The notes under the pieces were generated by a model that worked only from the letters and a program-made list of their open reading frames with translations, had not been told where the DNA came from and ran no database searches. A stretch of DNA of 64,000 nucleotides from Aradus depressus (Eukaryota; Arthropoda; Insecta; Hemiptera; Aradidae). The position numbers and the translations under genes are program-made. Where the stretch lies: the NCBI GenBank assembly GCA_963662175.1, contig OY759221.1:21005027-21069026 (forward strand). Direction: 5' to 3'. Shown piece after piece: positions 44,405 through 55,500 of the stretch; position 1 is the stretch's first letter; each line of letters opens with the position of its first letter.

Positions 44405-44659
44405 ATGGCGTCAACAGATGATGCTCTTGCTGTTGTTGGTTTATTGTTAGCTATCAAAAGTAATAAGAAAATAGTGAAGCGAAAGTTGTGGACTAAAGAC
44501 TCGTTACAGAAAAGGAAAGTTTACTCCCATGTAAATTTATTAAAAGAACTGAGGTTCAGTCCGAAAGATTGGCACAATTGTTTGCGGATGGATGAGGACA
44601 CATCTTTTTTAATTACTCACTCAATTTTTAAAACTCACAATTTTCAAATATTTCATTGA
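44405..44659 (+). pseudogene. PIF/Harbinger transposase N-terminal relic
   Basis: From the ATG at 44,405: ALAVVGLLLAIKSNKKIVKR, then KLWTKDSLQKRKVYSHVNLL, then KELRFSPKDWHNCLRMDEDT. The order of a hydrophobic start, K/R-rich (R/K)(R/K)xWxK segment, L.EL and F(R/L)RM(D/S) motif is characteristic of the N-terminus of Harbinger transposases. The frame ends at 44,657-44,659, before any DDE residue. The 24 codons upstream of the ATG are probably non-coding. Confidence 0.7.
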
Positions 44660-45799
44660 TATTCCTCATCTAACAGCAATGTGTGTGATATAATAGATTA
44701 GATTATTTAAACAACATAATATGTTGTAATATGTAACAATAATAATTCCCTAATTCCCCTACATAATATGTTGTATTAGCATATTATGCTACTAATTATT
44801 ATTTCTTTTACAAAATACGTTCTTATCATTTCAATTCAAGTCATATGTTTTTTTCCATTTGGTCAACTGTTGTACGGAGTGAGTGATAAAAACCTTGAAT
44901 CTTTAGAAATATGGAACATCATTGGAGCCCGGACAAGTTCAGTCATGTTGTGGAGGATTCATATTAGATGTGAGAGGTTGTCCGCCATCTTGTGAGCGTG
45001 GTCGGGGTCGAGATAGCAATGCCGACTATCACTCCGCCTCATCCTCCAACCTGCGGCCAGGTCGCATACATCGTTCCAGAAGTATGTTCCTACGTTGGGT
45101 TATCAACTGAAAGAGCATCGTAATTAAATCGCACAAAACAAATAATGTTTGCAAAAAATCAATACTGCAAGTACCAGAGTTGCTGGGGAAAGAGCGAACA
45201 TAGAAGGTTCTCCTATGGGGGACTAAACATAAAATTGATTGCTTTCTCTCTCTACTAGTTGATAGGATTTCTATGAATCAGGTCCCTGTATGCCGGTTGG
45301 AAGAGAAAGGGGAAAGGCAGGCTGCTTGGAGCCAATAGGCCAGCAAATCGTTGCCTTGACAACAGTCCAACGTCGCCATCTTTCCCACTCTATAGTAGCA
45401 TTGCACTACTGTCTCACTCCTCAGTTTAATTATTATAAAACAGAAAATAACAGTATTTACCGAAAATGAACAGGTAATTCAGGATTTGCATGTAAGTGGC
45501 AAGAACAAGCGGCAACATCGTAGCTCACCCCCACTCCACTTTTCAACGATCTGAGGGACATGATTCACCGGTCTGACTGCACTTTTTAACATCTCTGATG
45601 ATTGTTCTTGACACCAGTGTAAACTATCATTTTAAAGAGCATGCATTTCAGTGTGACATTATGGATTTTACGCAAATATGCACTTGATTCGACTCACAAC
45701 AAAAGATAGACGTATATCATGGATCCCTCAACAATGACGCTTGCTTGGAGTCGTCTTTTTTCTTTTACTAATAAATAATTAGCATACTGGCAGAATGAA
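44660..45799. other. No gene recognised
   Basis: Palindromic words such as AACAACATAATATGTTGT at about 44,711 recall the 10,622 repeat. Short open frames lack domain features. Confidence 0.45.
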
Positions 45800-45837
45800 G
45801 CCCTGAAAGAAGGTATACTCTGTGCCGAAAGCTAGGC
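45800..45837 (+). ncRNA. Hammerhead-like motif
   Basis: GCC, CTGA-AAGA, A, GGTA-tactctg-TGCC, GAA, AGCT, A, GGC. Stem I (GCC/GGC) and stem II pair (one G-T), and AGCT is palindromic. The core has an extra A (CTGAAAGA instead of CTGANGA). No palindrome or target duplication was noticed around it. Confidence 0.45.
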
Positions 45838-46142
45838 AGAAATTCCACATGTTTATTTTATTCGACCATAAGCCTTATCTCTCCTCCTTCGTATTAGATC
45901 GTTGGTCAATCCCTCCCTAATTGATAAAAGATAAAAACAATAATTATAAGAGAAAAAAGCATAATCAGCGATTTGGGTTAAATAACCTTGGTCATCATTG
46001 ATAACCTCATTTCAATGACGGAGAAAAATATATCTCTTTTACAACATATATCTAAAAATGAACGAACACAACAATATCAACTAGAATAACAATATTCTGT
46101 CAACAATAACCTAGAAATTAAAAATAAAATATTACAATTACA
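45838..46142. other. No gene recognised
   Basis: AT-rich sequence with nothing supportable. Confidence 0.45.
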
Positions 46143-46482
46143 TTGTGGCGCCACTCACATGTCTTATTTATTTGTTTTATTTATTCGATTTATAATTTTG
46201 AATTAATTAATAATCGATAACATTTATTTCCATGTAGGTAATTTAAAAACATATGTTTTAAGAAAAGACAATCAATATACATAATTTAGCGGTTATGAAA
46301 GCTAATAAACTTCAGTTTTTAAAATATTATTTATTAACGAGAAGCAACTCACACTAACTACATAACATGTATATTGATTGTCTTTTCTTAAAACATATGT
46401 TTTTAAATTACATGGAAATAAATGTTAATAATTAATTCAAAATAATAAAATGAATAAATAAGACATGTGGGGGGCGCCACAA
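46143..46482. mobile_element. MITE with long inverted repeats, about 340 bp
   Basis: TTGTGGCGCC at 46,143 and GGCGCCACAA at 46,473-46,482 are the ends of two long inverted arms. Inside, ACATGTCTTATTTATT, CATTTATTTCCATGTA and AAACATATGTTTTAAGAAAA are mirrored. The arms total about 140 bp each. No open frame. No certain target duplication is seen. Confidence 0.85.
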
Positions 46483-46842
46483 CATTAAGAAAATGAATCT
46501 GCAACAAGCGATGAACCTCTCAGTGTCAAATTGAAATTGAATATCTTACGTTGGAGGATATAATTAACAGCCCAAGCGGTCAGTTCAGCAAACATTTTGA
46601 TAAATATACTAATAAATTCTGTCTGCATATATGGGTGAATCTGTGAACCCGATAATTCCCGAGAGAATGAATGTATCGGCACAAAATTTTAGATTTGTGT
46701 CAAGAACCTCATACTGACAACACATAACGGTTTTCAGGTTAAGTGAAGGGAGGCTTAGGGGAGAGGCTTAACTTAAGACCTTCTTATAACTGCCTTTATA
46801 GGGGGGCATGGTGGGCATACGGGCTAGAGCGTAGGGCTTTTT
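46483..46842. repeat. Dispersed family scrap
   Basis: GAATGAATGTATCGGCACAA near 46,664 followed by AGTGAAGGGAGGCTTAGG is one family unit; the rest carries no clear feature. Confidence 0.55.
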
Positions 46843-48716
46843 TTGTGATGGATAGACAATTCCATATATAATGCTAGATCTCGAATTTTTTTTTCAACTT
46901 GACGGCCTCCCAAGACTTACAATCTTCAACTTAAATACAATTGATGTGTGGAATTAGAAGAAAGAACCAAATGACCTTGAGTGAGAGTGAAAACTTACTT
47001 TGATATAGTTATAGTGGCTATGTCCTCAATCATTATGGAGAGGCTTAACTCAAAAACTGTAATAACTGCTGATGTAATGAATTTATCGAGATAAAATTTG
47101 AGGTTTTAGGAGCCCCCATGTAAGTCAACTATTCAATATTAGTTCAAATGGTCGAATAGTTTTGGAGGAGGAGCGAAAAATTAATTGATTAATTCGTTCT
47201 GGGGAAGTACATTGCCGATGATTCACTGACGAATTTTTTTTTTTCACGAGTTCAATATTAGTTGAGATAGATAGTTTAAAAACTGGATAGTGCATGAAGT
47301 AAAGTAGAAAGTGCTATAAGATTATCTGAAGGTATTGGGACTCGTTTTGTGAATCCTGAAATCAGGACTACCTGCTTTCAGTACTTGGAGTTTTATGTCC
47401 CTGATCATATTTGGGACCCTTGAGAAGTTCTAAGTAATGAGCCTGTCCCTATTATACCTGGAACCTTAGTCACCCTGCCTTTCGAAAATGGTTATCTCAA
47501 CTTGTCCTATAGTATTTTCTTTTTTGCGAGATCTTGAGCTTTGACTTCATCGTTTGCTTCTTCCTTTCGGATTGGCTCTATGGTCTTTGATAATCTTCAT
47601 GCTTGGTTCAGGACCATCTACAAGTCATTGTTCATATAGCTTACGGGTAATTCTGCTGCAGGCGTAGATTTCGAATGAAACAATATTTGGATATTTGTCA
47701 CGTCAAATACACTACGCAAGTCTAGTATAAATGTGGGGTTCGTTATCCTAAGGTGTAGGTATTATAGAACATAAAGTCTCATAGGATTTCACGTCGAACC
47801 AGGAGATTCTCTTCTTGATGGTCGTACTGTTTCCCATTCCTTATGTGTGCTGTACTGCAACTGTCCATTGTTCTGCTTTGGGAACATAGAAAGTGCTTTC
47901 TCATATTCTGTATATCCTCTCTTTTTGCCTCGGGTACACTCCACGACAAGTTGCACACGTGGTTCTCAACGAACCCAAACTGGAAGACCGAATGTCGTAG
48001 GTGCTCTGCAGGAAATTAGGAGACAACATATGTCCAATTTCAATGGTACCGACTTTGAGCTTCTCGACAGATATACCTACACAGTTTCGGTATCACAATA
48101 ATTTATAATTTTTGGTCAGAAATAGATTATATAGAATGTCTTCCTTTAATTTGAGATATAAAATGTTCGTCTTGGTCCATTAGAAGCTGAGATTTGCCGT
48201 TCAGAATAGTAGCAACTTACTTATTTCTATACGAACAGTTTTATTAACTAATATGACTTAAGGAAAAATAAAAATAAAGTGTAATTTACCATAAAAATCT
48301 ACTAATTTTATGCAGCTGCTGCGTGCACCGACTTTTTTATGTGTCTTCTAGCCCTCCTGGTTCTTACTGGGTAGTTCTACATTTTATCTGAATACAGTTA
48401 TTCACTTCCCATCTATTCCATTTTCTCTTCTGCCACCTTTTTATATATATTTATTACCTCCAAGTTTCCAGGTACCTGCGACTATTTGCCAGTCAAAACT
48501 ATATTTATTGACCCCAGTCATGGTCTGCAGACCTGTCAAGGCAGGTAGTGATGGTGAGGGAGGCTGTAGATCCCGTGCAACCCAGAGACTGTCAACTCTC
48601 AAGTCTGTGTATACCTTTTTTTTAAGTCAACCGGTCAGTCTATTTATAAACCGGTTTCTCAGTTGCCATGAGAGTACTGAGAAAACATTTTAGCGCACGG
48701 TATGTCGAAGATCGTA
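46843..48716 (+). repeat. 1.85-kb duplicated segment, copy 2
   Basis: Direct copy of 32,256-34,105 with few substitutions. It has about 25-30 extra bases near 47,598-47,630 (GCTTGGTTCAGGACCATCTA) that copy 1 lacks. The 84-codon frame is kept at 47,847-48,101. Confidence 0.9.
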
Positions 48717-48818
48717 AATATATTTTGTTTCTGCAAGTGTTTTTGTTCATTTTCCGAGAAACGGCCCCCCAAGAAATTTTGATACAGGGCCCACTCAGGG
48801 CTAGCTACGCCACTGTCT

Positions 48819-49051
48819 GGGAGGTCAAAAAAACTTTAGTACGCCGTCCTTCGGATGGGACGTTGAGCGATGGTCCCGAGCTTGTACGATGTCAGATACT
48901 CGTAAACACCCCTACCCTAGATGAATAAAAATGTAGGGAATGCAAAATTTAGGACTCTCACAGTAGAGTCGGGCTCATGTCCACCAGAGAAACGAAAGAG
49001 CGCTCTGGTAGTAGGCGATAGTCAAGGCCCGGGCATGAGTCATAATAACAA
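48819..49051 (+). mobile_element. SINE lacking the tRNA head
   Basis: From about CTGGGAGGTCAAAAAAACTT through ACGCCGTCCTTCGGATGGGA to CATGAGTCATAATAACA; 19 bases near the end (TGACCTCGTAG) are lost. Confidence 0.85.
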
Positions 49052-49462
49052 ACTAATCACCATATGTTTTTTCCAATAAATAATGTATTAATGAATAAAG
49101 AAAGAAAACTAAAATAACAATAAATTATTATTGAAGGCATTGTCTGGTTATTTTCCCGCGTAACCTTTAGGGAGGTTGCATTATTTTGATTTGTTTTCTG
49201 AGGATTGTATCATTTCTACAAGTAGTAAATAATAAGTAAAATATTGTAGTTTTACATAATTAAATATTCCTTTCCCGTTTAATTCTTCAGTAGAAAACAG
49301 TTAAAACTTCCGTAAGTTCTAGATTGTATTTAATTCTAATTAGAACAATTTCTATAAGTTGGTTGTCGTTTTATAACTTCTTTTATACATTTGAATTGTT
49401 TTAGTTTCTTGTGAACTTATGAAGAAGGTTTATTACCCGAAATATTGATCCACTGTTCAAAT
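49052..49462 (+). promoter_or_regulatory. Upstream region of timeout (5' UTR/promoter expected)
   Basis: AT-rich sequence between a SINE and the timeout start codon. A core promoter would be expected here, but no specific element can be defended by eye. Confidence 0.3.
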
Positions 49463-49559
49463 ATGTCTAATGGTTTTCTCTCAGCCGAATTAGCTGCTAC
49501 CTGTAACGCAATTGGTTATTACGATGGACATAAATATCATCTGGAACCTCATAGCAAAG
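49463..49559 (+). CDS. timeout: timeout exon 1 (residues 1-32)
   Basis: Starts ATG TCT AAT GGT; encodes SAELAATCNAIGYYDGHKYH. Donor GGTGCGC at 49,560; the last codon is split after one base and completed as GAA in exon 2. Confidence 0.9.
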
Positions 49560-52500
49560 GTGCGCTTATAATTTTAACGTTTTAGAATTTCATTTCAATA
49601 ATTATAGTGGACCCACAGTAATGTATTTTTCTTCAAATATAATTTGGTGAAAGAGCATAACATTGTACAAACTATCGTAAGAACTACATTGAGGGAAACC
49701 AGTTTAAAGTATTACTTTCTCCATGCAAAAATATAATCCAGAACGTTGAACAGTTAAATCTTCCTTTAAGACCTTTCAAATAAGCAAATAATTACTTTTT
49801 TTTTTTTCCAAAGGTGAAAACCACGATTATTGTTGTATAAGGATGTTCAGCGAATGGGAATTATCCCTGAATTTTATTTGGGGAAAAACGGAATTTTTCT
49901 TTTCCCATATTTTCAGAAATTGCAGAGTTGTGCCCAATGCCCACACATTAATTTGTAGGTCATGTTTGGGTTTATCTTATTTTAATTTAATTTTTGTAAC
50001 AATAATTGTTTTTGTTTGTGACGAGTTAAATACCGGTTGCCATATTGTTCCAGACAACCATTTGTTGCCAGAAGAAAAATACAATTTATTATAATGGGAG
50101 AGTTAGTTATTATGACTCATGCCTGGGCTTATCTACAAGGTCATATCGCCTACTGCCAGAGTGCTCTTTCGTCGCTCTAATGGACATGAGTCCAACTCTA
50201 CTATGGAAGTCCTGAATTTTGTGTACATAGGTTTATTGGGGGTCATTTATGAGTAGCTGACATCATACAGGCTCGGGACCATCGCTTATTGTCCCATTAG
50301 CAATATCCTCTGCCGGGAACCCGCTATCCTGCGCTCAGTAGGCTTGAGGGGGATACGAAGATATCTTAGGTTAAATGAATGAAAGCAGGCATTCGGTCTT
50401 TTTTTTCATTGGGTATTTAAAGAGACGTTTCAAGCCAAAAGCTCTTCATCAGCACTTTATTGTGGCTACTCTTTTTAGTAACGAAAAAACTTAACTGAAT
50501 AAGGAAGAAAGTTTTGGTTAGGCCTAAGAAAACTTCTTTCTTAATCCGTCTGTTTTTTCTTCTATAAATGGAAGTAAGAAAAGGCTGGAGATAAACTATT
50601 GGATTTGAACGTCTTTTTTATTACTAAATGAATACATTTTGGGAGACCAAAATCTTCTTACATCTACAGTAAAATTAAAACTTATTCCGATGATATAAAA
50701 TTAAAATTTATACACTATCTATCGGTGGCTAGGTAAACAACTAATTCGCTTTTTCGTTCTACATTATATTATTATGACGCGATATATTATGATATATTTT
50801 CCTCTGCTTACGTTGCGTGAAATCTAAAAAACGATGTGTCGATACATTCACTACATCGGTAGTTATTGGGATTTTTGAGTTGTCTCCCTCTGATTCCTTC
50901 CCTCCCCTTCGGCTGATTCCGCTGAAAATTGATGAGTGTCGTCCTTATAGGGCTTTGAATTTACATATGAAATTTCATGTCAATACATTCATTACAATAG
51001 CAGTTATTCGAGTTTTTATGATGAGACTTTCCCGATTTGGCTGAAAATAAATGGGTGTCGTTTCATATAAAATTTTGTGTCGATATATTCATTGAGTGAT
51101 TGTTCACACACACACACACACATAGAACTTTGTTTTCCATTTTTGGAATCAGGCGGAAGGAAAACATAAAAATTCCATTGAAAACTCCATCTTGAATTTT
51201 TTACCGAGTAGATAACTCCTATATACTTCGTAAAGCGAAAGCGAAGTAAAAAATAGAATCTCTCTCAATGAGTTGGTGCTCAAATAGCTACCCTCACAAG
51301 TGATTGGGTATCATTGGCAAACTTTTAGGCATTATTTTGTTGCCATTCTTTTCTTGTAAGAGTGAATTGAAACATGTTTGGCATTAATACTTTGAAATAT
51401 GCTTATATTTGTATTTCTTAGTACTCCCTGAAGAACTAAACTCTTTGTCGTTTCAGAAACTATCAAAGATGTGATTAGATATTTGCGTCGGGACGATGAT
51501 TCTCATGAAATCCGGCGGTTTGTTGGCAACGCTAAACTTCTTCAGACAGATTTACTTCCTATTCTTAATTGTCACTCAAAAGACAAAGAATTACTGGATG
51601 TTGTCCTCAGGTAATACCATAATATACTTACAAGGTTGTAATTAAGAATATAATTTTGGGTGTCTTTATAAACCCATATTTTTATATTGATATTTCGGCT
51701 TCAATTAGATTTTAAAAAACAAAGTTTTGGCTTAGTATCAATCTTCTGTAGAGCTCGTATTGAATAAGCTTACATACTTTGTGATATTTAACATTTTCTG
51801 CAGAGGTATTGTGAAACACATAATAAAAAATAAACCCACGTTTAAAAAAAAAGTTGTATATTTCAAACAATATATATAATATATGGGAGTACTTTCGGTA
51901 TTGCTCCCATCTTCAGGCACGACTTAACAAATAAAAAAAATATATTATATCTTTGATGGGCGGGAAAAAGAGTACATTTTTGGCCAAAACAGTATATTTT
52001 GTACGACATATGAAGTCAATCTCCAGAAGTGGTGAGAAGAGGACAAGTCGGTCATGTCTCTGACGTAGTGTAGACCTAATTTTTTGGCAGTTTAAAAAAA
52101 CGTCCAGTGGCAAAAGACATTTTCTTTTCTCCTGAAAAATTGACTTTTTTGACTTGTACTGTTATTGCCTCCCACCAAAGGTATATATCTGTGAAATATA
52201 TAATATTTTTCCTTAATTTACATACCACGAATTTTTTACTTTATCTCAGGAAAAAATGTACTGTTTGACTAAAAGGACTGAAGATAGGGTCAACATTTTA
52301 TTCTTTTGGATGCATGAAACGAAAAGAACAAATCTTATCATGTATCTGAAAGAATAGAATTTTGATCCTCCTGTCGGTCCTTTTAGTTAAATAGTACAGA
52401 TTCTCCAGAAAACAGCATTGGGTAAATTGAATAAAAGGTACACACACTTCTCCTCATACATCAAAATTTGATATAAATTAAAGATGTTATTATTATTATT

Positions 52501-55500
52501 TTTTTTTTATTTCAAACAACAATTAATTCAATTCTATTCTACCAATTGTATAAATATAAATCTCTTCAGTACAAATTGGTATAATTTTTGTTTTTAAAAA
52601 TATAATTGGGTACCGAAGCATCGATCTGGAGATGCGAGTATAGGCTTATACGGAGTACATCCATAATTTTCAGTTATTTTAATTAATATTTTCACTTTTT
52701 ACAGACTTATTGTTAATTTGACGACACCAGCTATAATAGTCTACAATGAAGTGGTGCCTACGGATAAGTTGGAACATAATAATTATTTGCAAATCATTAC
52801 TCATTTGCAACAATACAAGGAAGCTTTTAGCGATCACAAGCCATGGAATGTTTTGTCGGAGTATTTAAGTAAACTTCTTAATAAGGTATCCTTTCTATTT
52901 GAAAAAATAATATGTATATAATAATAGATGGAAAAACTCATTCGTTCTTCTAGAAATTTTATTCAATAGTAATTAAGGAAACGTTTCTACCGAAAAGGTC
53001 ATCTTCAGCCTTTTCTTACCTCTACCCTTATTTATCCCTAGGCCTGAGAAAATACTCAAAAAATATATATAAAAAAAACAAGGTAATTTGAAGAGAAGCT
53101 CGAAAGTTGTGTCATTTGACTGAAATCTGAAAAGGAAACTGGAAGCCCGAATGCGTTTTTTCGTCTTCTTTATTTAAGATGTCTTTATTTTACATGACAA
53201 TTTGTTTTTGAGGCTGTTTTTCCTTTCCTATACCTACGGTATGAGCAAATGATGTAATCGTGCGAAAAACCCAAATCGAATTTTCACAAGATTTGCAGCT
53301 TTGAAGGTCTCCTGAATACTGTTTGACCATTTTCGCGATGATGTTTGAGTGTATGGGATTGAAACATTATGCGCGCTCTAACGCAGCAACGTACCTATGA
53401 ATTTTAATTTTAAAATGGATTAGTGACATTTGCTTAATTTGATCTGAATGGTTTTTGACCAAAATCGGACGAAAAATGAGACAACTTTACTTCGGAGCCT
53501 AGGTACATTTTGCAGGATTTACATTACAAAGGAAAAACAGCCTCAAAAACAAATTGTCATGTAAAATAAAGACATCTTAATGTCTTTATTTTACATGACA
53601 ATTTGTTTTTGAGGCTGTTTTTCCTTTCCTATACCTACGGTATGAGCAAATGATGTAATCGTGCGAAAAACCCAAATCGAATTTTCACAAGATTTGCAGC
53701 TTTGAAGGTCTCCTGAATACTGTTTGACCATTTTCGCGATGATGTTTGAGTGTATGGGATTGAAACATTATGCGCGCTCTAACGCAGCAACGTACCTATG
53801 AATTTTAATTTTAAAATGGATTAGTGACATTTGCTTAATTTGATCTGAATGGTTTTTGACCAAAATCGGACGAAAAATGAGACAACTTTACTTCGGAGCC
53901 TAGGTACATTTTGCAATATACCGCTTATTTATGAACTAATCAAAACGATTTTCAAATAAAAGTCATAGAGACAATTAAAAGGCACATTTTATCTGACAAA
54001 ACAGTTTTTCGCAGATCTTGCGATTTTTGAGATGCATGCCACTGTTCTGATATATCGTATTGAAACCCATTTTGATAGATTTATGCGAAAGAGTTAGCCC
54101 TATCAAAAAAATTGGCTCTTACCAAAATTGTTCCTTTTTAAATTTCCAATCGCTTATGTGTCCTCAAATTTAAAATAAGACCAATAGGAATAATGTTATA
54201 GAGCCCCGAAGAACGTAAACTAAATGTCTGTAAAGAATATATCTAACAAGTAATTTTTCGAAACCCGGCTGAGGCTCTTAATTTATTTTATCTGGGAGGT
54301 AAAATCAATTTAAGTATGCCGTCCTTCGGATGGGACGTTAAGCGATGGTCCCGAGCCTGTACAATTTCAGATACTCGTTAAAGACCCCTAAGTGAATAAA
54401 AATTTAGGGTAGGCAAAATTTAGGACTCCCACAGTAGAGTCGGGCTCATGTTAGTCATAATAATTAACTTACTTGTTGGTAGTTAGTTATTATGACTCAT
54501 GCCCGGGCTTTGACTATGAGGTCATATCGCCTACTACCAGAACGCTTGTTTATTCGTCACTCTGGTGGATATGAGCCCGACTCTACTGTGGGAGTCCTAC
54601 ATTTTTCCTATTTAGGTTTATTCACCTAGGACAGGGATCTTTAACGAGTACCTGACTTCGCACAGGCTCGGGGCATTCTCGCTTAACGTTCCATCCGAAG
54701 GACGACTTACTCAAGATCTTTTTTACTTTCTAGATAAAATAAACTAAGGGCCTCGGCCGGTTATTATTGGTAGTTATTACTGAAATTGATAAAGATGAAA
54801 AACATAAAATATATGTGATGTGGCCATAGATCACTTTCTCTCCACTCTCTCTCTCTTCTCAAAATCATTACTTGGTATAAGAAAGTCCTGTAATGACTAC
54901 ACATATATTTTTATTTTAAAGTATAAAAATGAATAAAATCAGAATTTGTTTAATAAAGATCTGAAAAATTGTATTTATTTTGTTGTATGCTAGGAGGTGG
55001 AAGAACGAGATGAGGATGAGCAGAGAATCATAGAGAGGATCCTGATCTTGATTAGGAACGTACTCCATGTACCGGCCAATATTGACAGTGACTGGAGGCC
55101 AGACAACGATGCCAGTGTTCACGATCAGGTAACAACCACCCTCCGTACCTCTCCAACTCCAGATAATGTTGTTTTGCTGGTAGAAATAAGGGAATCATGT
55201 GCTGTGGAACTCATTGGTTAAAAATTATAGTTTGAAGTCAAAATAAATAAATTAAACAAACTGCTTTTTGAAAAACAATGGCAAAAAGTTTATCCGTACT
55301 TCCGGATTACTCGTAATAAGGGTCCTAAGGGAATTTAGGTAGTCAGGGAATTTTCATTAAGGTTGGATCCCCCCCCTCACCTAGGGCCTTCCCCAGGGCT
55401 CAGGGTGGCGCAGTCTTTGGTAATCTGAATTGTATAATATGACCACCTAGCCAACTTAAATGTCATATACCCAGTAATGCCAGAATTGAATTATTTTGAC

